DNA of 64,000 bases from Rhodoblastus sp963710275 (GCA_963710275.1 CAVPZS010000008.1:186001-250000), one strand, 5' to 3'. Counted from the stretch's first letter, positions 49,309 through 58,902 are shown. Numbers and translations are program-made. The notes: generated by a model not told the origin, from the sequence alone.

Positions 49309-49372
49309 ACGTTTCTGTAGTCGGCCCGCTGGATTTTCTTGCGGCGACCCGCCGCAATTCGGGTTCAAGAAC

Positions 49373-50056
49373 ATGCGAACGAGGCTCGCTTTCCAACTCC
49401 CCGCAGACGCCATCCTCGACGCTGTCTTCGGCGTCGCCTATGCGGTTGACGGCGACGAAATCATCCTGGGCTTTTCGCGCGGGCCGTTCCTGGATGACGA
49501 GCGCGATGGGCGCCCAATCCCATGGGACAGCGACGCCGCCGTTGGGAGAAACCTGTTTTCGTTTGTGGACGGCGCCGAAGTCAGGGACAGTTTTCGCGCA
49601 TTGCACGCCGCGGTCCATGCGGGACGGCATCAGGCGGTGGGCTTTGAATATCGCTGCGATGGTCCTGAAATCGAGCGCAGAATGCATATGTCTCTGTCGC
49701 AGATCAGGAACGGGCAGGCGCCCTGCGCGGTGCTTTACCAGTCCATCGTCGTCAGCGAGACGCCGCGCGTGCCGATGCCGCTGTTTGCGGCTGACACGCT
49801 GACCGGACGTCGCGAAAAACATTCCGGCGAGCAGATCGTCAAAATGTGCTCTTACTGTCAGAAAGTCGGCCTGTCCCTGCAAGGCTCATCCAGGGAATTC
49901 GAATGGGTCGATCCGCTGGAATATTATCGACGCGGCGGCGGCGCGGAAGTCTCGGTCAGCCACTCGATCTGCAAGCCCTGCTTTGAGCGGGTGGTTGCGC
50001 CGATCTTGCGGACGAAGGCGGGGACGGAGGCGGACGGCGGTCAACGGCCGTCATAA
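49373..50056 (+). CDS. PAS-like protein with C-terminal four-cysteine motif
   Basis: A 227-residue soluble protein. The N-terminal part (AILDAVFGVAYAVDGDEIIL, WDSDAAVGRNLFSFVDGAEV) looks like a PAS sensor fold. The C-terminus has MCSYCQKVGLS and HSICKPCFERVV, two CxxC pairs about 45 residues apart, probably a metal site. A similar tail is found after PAS domains in some kinases. It is next to a receiver-only protein gene (26 bases downstream), which suggests a small signalling unit. No kinase domain is present. Confidence 0.65.
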   Translation: MRTRLAFQLPADAILDAVFGVAYAVDGDEIILGFSRGPFLDDERDGRPIPWDSDAAVGRNLFSFVDGAEVRDSFRALHAAVHAGRHQAVGFEYRCDGPEIERRMHMSLSQIRNGQAPCAVLYQSIVVSETPRVPMPLFAADTLTGRREKHSGEQIVKMCSYCQKVGLSLQGSSREFEWVDPLEYYRRGGGAEVSVSHSICKPCFERVVAPILRTKAGTEADGGQRPS

Positions 50057-50081
50057 GGTTCTACGAGGGAAGGGAGCAGCC

Positions 50082-50477
50082 GTGCAGGGACCTTCGCGCC
50101 ATGTCGCTGTGATCGACGATGACGAGGGTATGCGGGATTCTCTGGTCATTCTCCTGTCGGCATTTGGCTACAAAACCCGCGCCTACGCTTCGGCGCAGGA
50201 ATTTCTCGGCTCCAGACCCGATGCGCCGGCTTGCCTGATCGTGGACCAGGTCATGCCGGGCATGACCGGCATTGAACTGGCGGCGCAATTGCGCCGGGAG
50301 AAAAACCGCGTTCCAATCTTGCTGATTTCGGGATGGATTTCCGCGGCGCTGGCGTCAAATGCGGCGCAAGTTTCAGTAGAAACCCTGATCAAGCCGCTCG
50401 ACGAAACCTTGTTGCTTTCTTTTGTCGAACGATCTTCCGCGATCAAGGCGAATATGCGCGCGCGTTCAACGCGCTGA
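50082..50477 (+). CDS. Stand-alone receiver domain response regulator
   Basis: A single receiver domain of 131 residues. GTG at 50082 is preceded by GGGAAGGGAGC, a good ribosome site, and gives RHVAVIDDDEGMRDSLVILL. Phospho-Asp is in CLIVDQVMPGMTGIELA; Ser in LLISGWIS and Lys in LIKPLDETLL complete the active site. There is no output domain. It resembles FixJ-type receivers and may act as a phosphate sink or modulator of the nearby kinase, which is inference. Confidence 0.85.
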   Translation: MQGPSRHVAVIDDDEGMRDSLVILLSAFGYKTRAYASAQEFLGSRPDAPACLIVDQVMPGMTGIELAAQLRREKNRVPILLISGWISAALASNAAQVSVETLIKPLDETLLLSFVERSSAIKANMRARSTR

Positions 50478-50754
50478 CGCGTTTGCGCGCGTCATTGCGT
50501 TGAAAACTCAATTGCCTGCTCTTGCCGGCAATAGGTATTTACCGTGTCTTTCCATTCGGGTGCGTCGCCCCGTATAAATGCAGACATTGAGAAACAGAAC
50601 TGGTCCGTATTGCTGCGGCCATCTCCAATACAACGGCATACAAAGAGCCATCCTGTTCATGGCGCGCGTTCATCATGCGTCCATTGCATCTCTGGACGCC
50701 GCGCGGCGGCTATGAATGCAAAGACACAAGTTTGTTGGTACCAAGGGGGGTAGA

Positions 50755-51327
50755 ATGTTGGCAGTCAAACATGCGGTCAATGCTCGCGCCGGCAATGCGC
50801 CGGTCTTCAGCGCCGCCAACGCCAAGGCGATGCCGCCAGAGTTCTTCGCGCCAGAGGCGCGCTGCGCGGTCGTGATTGTCGAAGGCAGCGACTGCCTTCG
50901 CGATCGCCTCACGCGCAGCCTGGCGCATCATTGGTCTGGGCCCGTCACCGGCTGCGGAGACCTGTCGCGCTTGTCCGAAAACCGGTCGGCGGACATCCCG
51001 ACAGTCGTTCTCCTGTCCGTCCTGTCGCTGACGGACGAAGAAGCGGATGCGCGGATCGCGTCGCTGGCGCATATCGATCCGTCCGTGCGTTCGATAGTTC
51101 TGGCCCGGGCGGATGGTCTCGATGAGGCGCTGAACGCGCTGGACCACGGCGCCAATGGCTATATCTCGACGAGCGCCGGCTTTGCCGCGTTCGTCGAAGC
51201 CTTGCGCTTCGTGGCGGCGGGAGGCGACTACCTTCCCGATCAATGCCCGGACGGTTCGCCCGGGGCGATCGCGCCGGCCTATTTGTTGCGAGATGGCGCA
51301 ATGAAAGCCGTCGCCATCGGTCACTGA
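50755..51327 (+). CDS. Degenerate receiver-like protein without output domain
   Basis: A 190-residue protein; ATG 50755 follows AAGGGGGG. The fold is NarL-receiver-like: CAVVIVEGSDCLRDRLTRSL, VRSIVLARADGLDEALNALD, HGANGYISTSAGFAAFVEAL, FVAAGGDYLP. The phospho-acceptor Asp is missing (TVVLLSVLSLTD where D would be), and the HTH that normally follows is absent. It is likely a phosphorylation-independent regulator or a decayed one. It is separate from the receiver gene by 277 bases. Confidence 0.7.
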   Translation: MLAVKHAVNARAGNAPVFSAANAKAMPPEFFAPEARCAVVIVEGSDCLRDRLTRSLAHHWSGPVTGCGDLSRLSENRSADIPTVVLLSVLSLTDEEADARIASLAHIDPSVRSIVLARADGLDEALNALDHGANGYISTSAGFAAFVEALRFVAAGGDYLPDQCPDGSPGAIAPAYLLRDGAMKAVAIGH

Positions 51328-51564
51328 TCCGGGTAACGAGCGCGATCATCAAATGACCGTGTCAGGCCGTGTCAACGCCTGCGATGAGTGAGAGCGGCCC
51401 CGACGTGGGGAGGCTGCGTCGAGGCCGCCGAGCGCCCGCATCCATCCCCCAATGAATGCTGCACCGCGTCGTGAAAATAAGCTGCGCCGCCGCGGAACGC
51501 CATTGGTGGAAAATACCCACGACGAAGGCAGCATTCTACTGGCGCAGCGAGGCCGTCCAAAGGT

Positions 51565-52494
51565 TCAGGACGTCGGCTGAGCTTTGCGCGTGGCGCTCCC
51601 CGACGCCTTTTGCAGAAAATATTCCGTTTGCGCCAACGCGCTTTTCGGCTCTCGCGCCCCCGTGGGATCGCAAATTTCGGCAAAGCGCGCCCTGATATTT
51701 TCGGGGCTGCGTTCGGCTTCGGACAAATAGACCCCTTCGGTCTCAATGATCCGGGTGACGGAAAAACAGCCGGCCCCGGCCGCGAGGATCGTGCGTGACG
51801 GGGCGTCCTCGTCAACAAGCGTCAGCACGCCGGGCGTGATCGCTTCCGGGGTCATGAGCGCCAGGGCGGCTTCAGGGAGGATGCCGGCGGTCATCCGCGT
51901 CGCCGCCGTCGGCGCCAGCGCATTGACGCGCACGCCATGGCGACCGCCTTCGGCGTCCAGGACGTTCATCAGGCCGATCATCGCCGCTTTCGCGGCGGCG
52001 TAATTGGCCTGGCCGAAGTTGCCATAGAGGCCGGAGCCCGACGCAGTGAGCAGGATGCGTCCATAATTCTGTTCGCGCATCGTCTCCCAGACCGCCTTGC
52101 AGCAATGGACCGCGCCCATCAGATGGACCGAGACGACAGCCGAAAAATCGTCGAGCGTCATTTTGGCGAAGGTCTTGTCGCGCAGGATGCCGGCATTGTT
52201 GATGAGGATGTCGACGCGGCCCCAGCGCTGTTTCGCCTCGGCGACCATGGCTTCGACCTGCTGGAAATCCGCGACATTGGCGCCATTGGCGATGGCCTCG
52301 CCGCCAAGCGCCTCGATCTCCCGCACGACGCCGAGCGCCGCCGCGGAGTTTCCACCGACGCCGGCGACGGAGGCGCCGAGATCGTTGACGACAAGCTTGG
52401 CGCCGCGCGCGGCAAGGGCAAGCGCGTGCGATCGGCCAAGTCCGGCGCCCGCTCCCGTGACGATGGCGACGCGGCCGTCAAAGCGAATGGTCAT
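51565..52494 (-). CDS. SDR, (3R)-hydroxyacyl-CoA dehydrogenase-like (MFE-2 type)
   Basis: A 309-residue dehydrogenase. NAD(P) motif VAIVTGAGAGLGRSHALALA, NNAG in ILINNAGILRD, and catalytic Ser-Tyr-Lys in TASGSGLYGNFGQANYAAAK. The string YGNFGQANY is characteristic of the dehydrogenase part of multifunctional enzyme 2 of beta-oxidation. It likely oxidises a 3-hydroxyacyl-CoA. It lies 44 bases after the enoyl-CoA hydratase gene in the same direction, consistent with consecutive steps. Confidence 0.88.
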   Translation of the reverse strand: MTIRFDGRVAIVTGAGAGLGRSHALALAARGAKLVVNDLGASVAGVGGNSAAALGVVREIEALGGEAIANGANVADFQQVEAMVAEAKQRWGRVDILINNAGILRDKTFAKMTLDDFSAVVSVHLMGAVHCCKAVWETMREQNYGRILLTASGSGLYGNFGQANYAAAKAAMIGLMNVLDAEGGRHGVRVNALAPTAATRMTAGILPEAALALMTPEAITPGVLTLVDEDAPSRTILAAGAGCFSVTRIIETEGVYLSEAERSPENIRARFAEICDPTGAREPKSALAQTEYFLQKASGSATRKAQPTS

Positions 52495-52538
52495 GTGTCC
52501 CTCTCAAAGTTGGTCGGAAGAAACGAGGCGGAGGTTTA

Positions 52539-53354
52539 TTAGCGGCCCGTGAAGCGGGGAGGGCGCTTTTCCATGAAGGCTTTCGGTCCTTCCTGGGCGT
52601 CAAGGCTGTTCATTACCTTGGCCCGCGCCGCATCCTCAAGGGCGAAAGCTTGGGGAAGAGTCCGTCCGGTCGCGGCGAAAACCGTCGCCTTGATGGCGCG
52701 AACCGCCAGGGGCCCATTGGCGGCGACCCGCTCGGCGATCCGGAGGGCTTCAGGCAAGACTTCCGCAGCCGGCGCCACCCTGTTGATCAGGCCGTATTGC
52801 GCGGCGTCCTGGGCGGATATGGACTCGCCGAGCAGCAGAATTTCCATCGCGCGGCAATAGGGCGCCTGTTGCGACAGGCGGGCCAGGGCTCCGGCGAAGG
52901 GAATCAGGCCGTGGCGGACCTCCGGCAGGCCGAAGCTCGCATGAGGCGCGGCGATCCTGATGTCGGTGTTGAGCGCCAGTTCCGCGCCGCCCGCAAGACA
53001 ATGGCCGTTGATGGCGGCGATCACGGGCTTGTCGAGTTCGGGGAGGCGGAAAACCGCGCGGGCCAATATGCCGGGGTCGTCGACGATGCGGCGGTCGAAT
53101 TCGTCCTGCGGCGCCCGCGCGCCGCTGAGAAGCGGCAGGGTGCGCGCAAGGTCGCCTCCGGAGCAGAAGGTCTTTTCGCCGGCGCCGGTCACGACAAGAA
53201 CAAGCGCCTCGTCATCGGCCGCGAACGCCTTGATGGTTTCGTCCAGCCGGCAGACCATCTCCGGATTCATGGCGTTGTGAACGCGCGGCCGATTGAGGGT
53301 CAGAAGCGCCACGCGGCCCCGCTTCTCATAGACCACGACAGCTTCGCCGTTCAT
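52539..53354 (-). CDS. Enoyl-CoA hydratase/isomerase family protein
   Basis: An intact 271-residue crotonase-fold enzyme. VALLTLNRPRVHNAMNPEM begins the fold; FCSGGDL forms the oxyanion section; GHCLAGGAELALNTDIRI and SFGLPEVRHGLIPFAGA each keep the catalytic Glu found in enoyl-CoA hydratases. The C-terminal helices match the family. It is divergent from the marR gene with a 113-base AT-rich gap, typical of a MarR-controlled catabolic operon. Confidence 0.9.
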   Translation of the reverse strand: MNGEAVVVYEKRGRVALLTLNRPRVHNAMNPEMVCRLDETIKAFAADDEALVLVVTGAGEKTFCSGGDLARTLPLLSGARAPQDEFDRRIVDDPGILARAVFRLPELDKPVIAAINGHCLAGGAELALNTDIRIAAPHASFGLPEVRHGLIPFAGALARLSQQAPYCRAMEILLLGESISAQDAAQYGLINRVAPAAEVLPEALRIAERVAANGPLAVRAIKATVFAATGRTLPQAFALEDAARAKVMNSLDAQEGPKAFMEKRPPRFTGR

Positions 53355-53412
53355 TTCCCGCTCTCCCCAGGACCGTGATGTCGGCCAAATTGATTTTTAA
53401 AAACTTGTTCGA

Positions 53413-53429
53413 TATAAATTTAGTTTATA
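53413..53429. promoter_or_regulatory. Candidate MarR operator in the divergent AT-rich gap
   Basis: TATAAA-TTTAG-TTTATA is a perfect 6-bp inverted repeat with a 5-base spacer, the size MarR dimers bind. It lies between two copies of TAAAAACTT (53398-53406 and 53428-53436) in an AT-rich island flanked by GC-rich DNA, between the enoyl-CoA hydratase gene and the marR gene. That position suggests control of both directions. Confidence 0.45.
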
Positions 53430-53467
53430 AAAACTTAATCCGCAAATTGGACATCGGGGGGCGCGGG

Positions 53468-54022
53468 ATGGGCGAGTTCCAAGGGGCGGCGCACGAAGGG
53501 GCGGCGCACGAAGGGGCGGCGCACGAAGGGGCGGCGCGCGAAAGACAAGCGTCGGCGCAGGAAACGCTGGCCATGGGGTTCCTCGACGGTCTCGTCGGCT
53601 ACCGCATTCGCCTGGCGCAGATCGCCGCCTTCAAGGACTTTGAAGCGGTCGCCAAAGGTTTTGGTCAGGCGCCCCGCTATTTTGGCCTGCTCTCGCTGAT
53701 CGAAGCCAATCCGGGCCTGCCGCAGGGGAAATTGGCCGAAGCCGTGCATCTCGTCCGCTCGAGCCTGGTGCCGATCATCGACAAGCTTGCCGGCGAAGGC
53801 CTGGTCGAACGTCGATCTTCCAATGAGGACCGGCGGCTCAAGGCGGTATGGCTCACGCCCAAGGGGGCGAAAGTTCTGGCGCGGCTGCGGCCGCAAGTTC
53901 TCTCGCATGAAGACCGGCTGACCCTGGGCTTTTCGGAATCCGAAAAAGCGATGCTGATCGAAATGCTCCGTCGGCTTGACGGCAATTTGCGAAGAAAAGC
54001 GTCGAGCGCCGCAGCAGCATAG
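53468..54022 (+). CDS. MarR family regulator with repetitive N-terminus
   Basis: A 184-residue regulator. The first 25 residues are the repeat GAAHE/GAAHE/GAAHE/GAARE. The MarR winged helix follows: APRYFGLLSLIEANPGLPQG, LAEAVHLVRSSLVPIIDKLA, GLVERRSSNEDRRLKAVWLT. The ATG at 53468 is preceded by a G-rich tract; the frame is open to 53375, but that part lies in the AT-rich operator region. Regulators of this kind next to acyl-CoA ligase genes usually respond to the CoA thioester; that is inference here. Confidence 0.85.
   Translation: MGEFQGAAHEGAAHEGAAHEGAARERQASAQETLAMGFLDGLVGYRIRLAQIAAFKDFEAVAKGFGQAPRYFGLLSLIEANPGLPQGKLAEAVHLVRSSLVPIIDKLAGEGLVERRSSNEDRRLKAVWLTPKGAKVLARLRPQVLSHEDRLTLGFSESEKAMLIEMLRRLDGNLRRKASSAAAA
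53482..53541 (+). repeat. Four tandem 15-bp repeats in the marR coding sequence
   Basis: AGGGGCGGCGCACGA is repeated four times in tandem, the last copy with one change (CGCGA). It is a multiple of three, so it lengthens the protein by five residues per copy without breaking the frame. Such tracts can gain or lose copies by slippage. Confidence 0.9.
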
Positions 54023-54053
54023 ACGAGGGATGTACTGGCATGCGGAGGCGCGA

Positions 54054-55890
54054 GTGACCGAGAGGTTCAAGATAAGAACCCAGGCCGACATAGAGGCGAT
54101 CGAGAAAGCCGGGCTTGAGGCCTTTTTTCCCGATACGACGCCCTTTTCCCTGATCGAGGCGACGGCGCGGTCGCGCCCCCAGGCGACGGCGGTCCGCTAT
54201 TTGCGCGCCGTCGATGCGCCTGAGCAGGAGCTGGCGCTCTCCTATGCCGAATTCGCCCGCCGCATCCGCCAGGCGGCAAATCTCTTCCGCCGGCTTGGCG
54301 TGGGGCCGCACGATGCCGTGGCTCTGCTGGCGCCGCACGCGCTCTCCACCCAGATCGCCCTCTGGGCCGCCGAAATCGCCGGTCGGGTCTGCCCGATCAA
54401 TCCCATGTTGCGGCCTGACCATATCGTCGGGCTGTTGAAGGCGTCGGGCGCAAAGATCGCGGTCGTGCTCGGCGAAAACGATGACCTGGACATCTGGTCC
54501 CGCCTTGTTCCCGTGTTGCGTGAAACCGGTTGCCTGACCCATATTCTCGACCTGGATTCCGACCGGGCGACCGCGGGCTCTGACGGCGCATTCGAGGCCT
54601 TGCTCGCGCTGGAAAATGGCGAAGACCTCGACTTCGAGCCCGAAACGGACGCCTGACCGGATCGCCGCCTGTTATCATACGGGCGGCACCACGGGCGCGC
54701 CGAAGCTGGCCCTCCACACCCATCGCAACCAGGCTTTCGTGGGACGGTCGGCCGCCGCCCTCTATGATCTCGGTCCCGAGGATATCCTGATCAACGGCTT
54801 CCCGCTTTTCCATGTCGCGGGCGCCTTCGTTTACGGCCTGTCCGTGTTCGCCACCGGCGGCCAGGTGCTGATTCCGACGCGGCTGGGAATGCGCAACCGG
54901 CGTTTCGTCGAGACCATCTGGAAGCAGGTCGAAAATTATCGCGCCACCATCCTCGGCGGGGTGCCGACTTTCATGAGTTCGCTGATCGCCATTGCCGTCG
55001 ATGCGGATATTTCATCCCTGCGCGTGATGCTGACCGGCGGCTCGCCCTTGCCGACGGAACTCGCCGATGCGTTCGAGCGGCATTGCCATGTCCCCGTCCG
55101 CAATATTCTCGGCATGACCGAATGCGCCGGCGTCGTCACGATCGAGCCCTTTCACGCGCCGCGCGCGCCCGGATCGACCGGGTTCCGGCTGCCGTTCACG
55201 AGGGTGGGGGCCTTTCGCCCTTCGGCTGACGGCGTCGATTTCACGGCCCCTTGCGACGCCGGCGAAGCGGGCGTGATCGCCCTGCGGGGCCCCAATGTCG
55301 GCCCGGGCTACAGTGAGCCGCAGCGCAATGCGGGCACATTCGAAAAAGACGGGTGGCTTGTCAGCGGCGACATTGGCCATGTCGACGCCGACGGCCATGT
55401 CTTCGTCACGGGCCGGGCCAAGGATGTGATCATTCGCGGCGCGCATAACATCGACCCGTCCGTCATCGAGGACGCCCTGTTGCAACATCCAGACGTCGCC
55501 ATCGCCGCGGCCGTCGGCCAGCCGGACTCCTATGCCGGAGAATTGCCGGTCGCCTATGTCACGCTGCGAGCCGGCGCGCAGGCCGACGCCGAGGCCTTGC
55601 GCGTTTTCGTCGCGCCCCTGGTCGCCGAACCTGCCGCCCAGCCGAAAAGCGTGATCATTCTGGGGGAAATGCCGGTGACCCCCATCGGCAAGATTTTCAA
55701 GCCGGCGTTGCGCGCGCTCGCCACCAGGAAGGCTGTCGAGGAAGCCCTGGCGAAAATCGGGCTGGGCGCAGAGGACTTCACGATTGCGGTTGGCGAGACT
55801 GAGTGTCGCATTCATCTTGTCGACGGCGGCCGCGCCGAATTGATAAGGCGCGCTTTGACTGGCATGCCGGTCCGCTTTGTGATCGAATAA
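54054..55890 (+). pseudogene. AMP-dependent acyl-CoA synthetase/ligase, one frameshift
   Basis: About 612 codons. GTG 54054 is chosen because GGAGG lies 5 bases upstream; ATG 54030 has a poor site. The first frame (ERFKIRTQADIEAIEKAGLE; LFRRLGVGPHDAVALLAPHA) stops at 54656 because of a missing or extra base near 54650. The next frame gives the AMP-binding motif ACYHTGGTTGAPKLALHTHR, ILGMTECAGVV, WLVSGDIGHVDADGHVFVTG and the C-terminal Lys in PVTPIGKIFKPAL. It activates a carboxylic acid to its CoA thioester. The neighbouring hydratase and dehydrogenase would act on the product. Confidence 0.9.
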
Positions 55891-55924
55891 GAACACAAAA
55901 ATAAAACGATACCGGGAGAAAACA

Positions 55925-57079
55925 ATGAAGCACAGGATTTCGAATGGTCTTGCGGCCATGATCGCCGCCATCGCCGCATCTGTCGCGGCGTCACAAGCTT
56001 TGGCCGACGTCAAGCTGGGCGCGGTCCTGTCCATCACCGGTCCCGCCGCCTTTCTCGGCGAACCCGAGAAGCGCACGCTGGAAATGCTGGTGGAGCAGGC
56101 GAATGCGGCCGGCGGCGTCAACGGGGAAAAAATCAAGCTGACGGTCTATGACGATGGCGCCGACGCGGGCAAGGCGCGGCTTTTCGCGCAAAGGCTGATC
56201 GATGACGACGGCGTCGTCGCCATCATCGGCAGCACGCTCACCGGCCCGTCGCTCGCTGTCGGCGCCGTTGCGGGGGAAGCAAAGATCCCGGTCCTGGCTC
56301 TGGGCGGCGGCGTGCAGATCGCCGAGCCGGTGAAACCCTGGCTCTTCAAGATCGGCCATACCGATCGGATGGCCTGCCAGAAGATCTTCGAGACCCTCAA
56401 GGCTCGCGGCGCCACGAAAGTCGCGCTGATCGCCGGCTCCGACGGCTTCGGCAATTCGATGCGCGGCGAATGCCTGGCGCAGGCCAAGGATTACGGGATC
56501 GCCATCGTCGCCGATGAACGCCACGGCCCGCACGATAGCGACATGACCCCGCAATTGACCAATATTCGCGGCGTCGCCGGCCTGGACGCGGTGATCCATT
56601 GCGGCTTTGGCGAGACGGCGACCGTCCTTGCCCGCAACTATCGGCAGATCGGGATTTCCGCGCCGCTGTTCGAGAGCCATGGCGTCGCTTCGCCCGGCTA
56701 TGTGAAATTGACCGGCGCCGCCGCTGAAGGCGTGCAATTGCCCGCCCCGGCAATTCTGGTCCCGGACCAGCTCGCCGCGAACGATCCGCAGAAAGCGGTG
56801 GTGACCAATTACGCCAAGCAATATCAGGCGAAATTCAATGAACCCGCTTCAATGTTCGGCGGGTTCGCCTATGACGCGTTCGAACTGCTCGACGCCGCCT
56901 GGAAGAAGGCCGGAACAACCGATCCGGCGAAGACGCGCGACGCGCTGGAAGGGCTTGGCGACCATGTCGGCGTGACCGGCGTCTTCCGCCTGACCGCCAA
57001 GGATCACCTCGGTCTCGATCTCACGGCGTTTCGAATGGTCGTCATCAAGAACGGCGAATTCTCCGTCTCGGGGAAGTGA
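55925..57079 (+). CDS. Liv-type periplasmic substrate-binding protein
   Basis: A 384-residue binding protein; ATG at 55925 follows GGGAGAAAACA. Signal peptide to about residue 27 (ASQALA). The family pattern VKLGAVLSITGPAAFLGEPE, EQANAAGGVNGEKIKLTVYD, DDGVVAIIGSTLTGPS and FGGFAYDAFELLDAAWKKAG identifies a branched-chain amino acid-type receptor. With an adjacent acyl-CoA ligase the ligand is more likely an organic or aromatic acid than an amino acid; that is inference. Confidence 0.92.
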   Translation: MKHRISNGLAAMIAAIAASVAASQALADVKLGAVLSITGPAAFLGEPEKRTLEMLVEQANAAGGVNGEKIKLTVYDDGADAGKARLFAQRLIDDDGVVAIIGSTLTGPSLAVGAVAGEAKIPVLALGGGVQIAEPVKPWLFKIGHTDRMACQKIFETLKARGATKVALIAGSDGFGNSMRGECLAQAKDYGIAIVADERHGPHDSDMTPQLTNIRGVAGLDAVIHCGFGETATVLARNYRQIGISAPLFESHGVASPGYVKLTGAAAEGVQLPAPAILVPDQLAANDPQKAVVTNYAKQYQAKFNEPASMFGGFAYDAFELLDAAWKKAGTTDPAKTRDALEGLGDHVGVTGVFRLTAKDHLGLDLTAFRMVVIKNGEFSVSGK

Positions 57080-57085
57080 GCCGCG

Positions 57086-57958
57086 ATGAGCGCGATGCTG
57101 CAATTCACGTTTTCGGGGCTTACGGTCGGCTCCGTCTATGCGCTGGTCGCGCTCGGTTTCGTGCTGATCTACAACGCCTCGGAGGTGATCAATTTCGCCC
57201 AGGGCGAGTTCGTCATGATTGGCGGACTCTCGGCGGCGGTGCTCCATGCGGCGGGCGCGCCCCTGCCGCTGGCCGCCGCGCTTGCCGTCGCCATCGCGGC
57301 GCTCGTCGGCTTCCTGCTGGAAAAGCTGGCCATCGAGCCCGTGCTGGACGAGCCGCCGGCGACCGTGATCATCGTCACCATCGGCGCCTCGCTGGCGTTG
57401 CGCGGGGGCGCGCAACTTCTCGTCGACAAGCAGAATCACGGCCTTCCGGCTTTTGCCGGCGAGACGCCGATTTCGATCCTGGGCGCCACCGTCCAGCCGC
57501 AGGCGGCGCTGGTGCTTTTCGGCGCCGGCGCGGTGTTCGTCGCGCTGCGTCTGTTTCTTTCGCGAACCTCCGCCGGTCGGGCCATCCGCGCCACGGCGGC
57601 GAACCGGTTGGCGGCGCGCCTGTTCGGCGTGGAGGTGTCCCGCGTCTATTCGCTGGTCTTCGTTCTCTCCGCGGCGATCGGCGCCATTGGCGGATTGCTG
57701 GTCACGCCGATCTCGCCCACGCGTTATGACGTGGGGTCGCTGCTGGCCTTGAAAGGCTTCGCCGCGGCCATGCTCGGCGGCATGGGAAATCCGCTCGGCG
57801 CTGTTATCGGCGGATTGCTGATCGGCTTGATGGAATCGTTCGGCGCGGGATATCTGAGCTCGACTTACAAGGATGGGCTGGCGTTTGTGGCGCTGCTTGG
57901 CGTGCTGATGTTCATGCCCAACGGGCTTCTCGGCTCCGCCCGCATCGAGAGGGTCTGA
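57086..57958 (+). CDS. LivH-type ABC transporter permease
   Basis: An intact 290-residue permease with about eight helices. It starts MSAMLQFTFSGLTVGSVYAL and has the LivH pattern LIYNASEVINFAQGEFVMIG, RLFGVEVSRVYSLVFVLSAA and GFAAAMLGGMGNPLGAVIGG. It lies 7 bases after the binding protein gene and pairs with the LivM-type permease that follows 2 bases later. Confidence 0.93.
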   Translation: MSAMLQFTFSGLTVGSVYALVALGFVLIYNASEVINFAQGEFVMIGGLSAAVLHAAGAPLPLAAALAVAIAALVGFLLEKLAIEPVLDEPPATVIIVTIGASLALRGGAQLLVDKQNHGLPAFAGETPISILGATVQPQAALVLFGAGAVFVALRLFLSRTSAGRAIRATAANRLAARLFGVEVSRVYSLVFVLSAAIGAIGGLLVTPISPTRYDVGSLLALKGFAAAMLGGMGNPLGAVIGGLLIGLMESFGAGYLSSTYKDGLAFVALLGVLMFMPNGLLGSARIERV

Positions 57959-57960
57959 CT

Positions 57961-58902
57961 GTGCGAAGGATGGTTCGAAGCCCTTTCGCCGGCGTCCTGG
58001 CGCTTTGTCTGGTGATGATCGCCGTCCCCTTGCTGACCGGGAACAATTTTTATCTTCGTCTCGCCGGGCTGGTCTGGACCATGGGACTGGCGGCGGTGGG
58101 CCTGAACATCTTGATGGGGGAGGCGGGGCAAGTCAGTCTCGGCCATGCCGCCTTCATCGGCGTCGGAAGCTACGCCACCGCGATGGCTCCGGCGCATCTC
58201 CACTGGCATCCGCTCGCCGGGGCCCTGGCGGGACTGGTCCTGAGTTGCGCCGCCGCTTCTCTCATCGGCGGCCGCATCCTCAAGCTCAAAGGCTATTACC
58301 TGTCCGTCGCGACCATGGCTTTGGGCTATCTGGTCTCCCTGTTCATCGTCAGCGAACCCGCGCTCACGGGAGGCCCCGATGGAATGAGCGTGCCGCGGAT
58401 CACGCTGTTCGGCGCCCGGCTGGCCAGCGCCTCCGCCTGGTACTGGATCAGCGCCGCTCTCCTCATCATTGGCGCGATTCTGGCCCAGAACCTCAAGGCG
58501 AGTCCTTCGGGGAGAGCGTTCCGGGCGCTCCATGATTCCGAAGTCGCGGCGGGGGCCCTCGGCGTCAATGTCGCGCGCCAGAAACAGATCGCCTTCGTCA
58601 TCGCCGCCGGATACGCGTCGCTGGCGGGCTCGGAGCTCGCGTTGATGAACGGTTTTGCTTCGCCGGTCAGCGCCGGCTTCCTGCAATCGATCGAACTTGT
58701 CACCATGGTGGTGATCGGCGGCGCAGGAAACGTGATCGGCGCCATTGTGGGCGCGGCGACGCTGGTGCTGCTGCCGCAACTCATGGCCGCATTCCAGGAT
58801 TACGAGACGCTCCTTGTCGGGCTGATCATCATTGCGTTCATGATTTTCCTGCGGCGCGGCATCGTTCCGACACTGGCCGGATTTCTGGGGGCCGGCCGGT
58901 GA
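57961..58902 (+). CDS. LivM-type ABC transporter permease
   Basis: A 313-residue permease beginning with GTG at 57961; GAGAGGG sits about 9 bases upstream, inside the livH end. Pattern LNILMGEAGQVSLGHAAFIG, SLIGGRILKLKGYYLSVATM, ALHDSEVAAGALGVNVARQK and VTMVVIGGAGNVIGAIVGAA is typical of LivM. Its stop overlaps the start of the first ATPase gene (GTGA). Confidence 0.93.
   Translation: MRRMVRSPFAGVLALCLVMIAVPLLTGNNFYLRLAGLVWTMGLAAVGLNILMGEAGQVSLGHAAFIGVGSYATAMAPAHLHWHPLAGALAGLVLSCAAASLIGGRILKLKGYYLSVATMALGYLVSLFIVSEPALTGGPDGMSVPRITLFGARLASASAWYWISAALLIIGAILAQNLKASPSGRAFRALHDSEVAAGALGVNVARQKQIAFVIAAGYASLAGSELALMNGFASPVSAGFLQSIELVTMVVIGGAGNVIGAIVGAATLVLLPQLMAAFQDYETLLVGLIIIAFMIFLRRGIVPTLAGFLGAGR

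Noticed and set aside
49200..49372. FNR/FixK-type box (TTGAT-N4-ATCAA) near the FixJ-like gene
   Set aside because: Only a half-site-like TTGAT was seen, with no matching second half.
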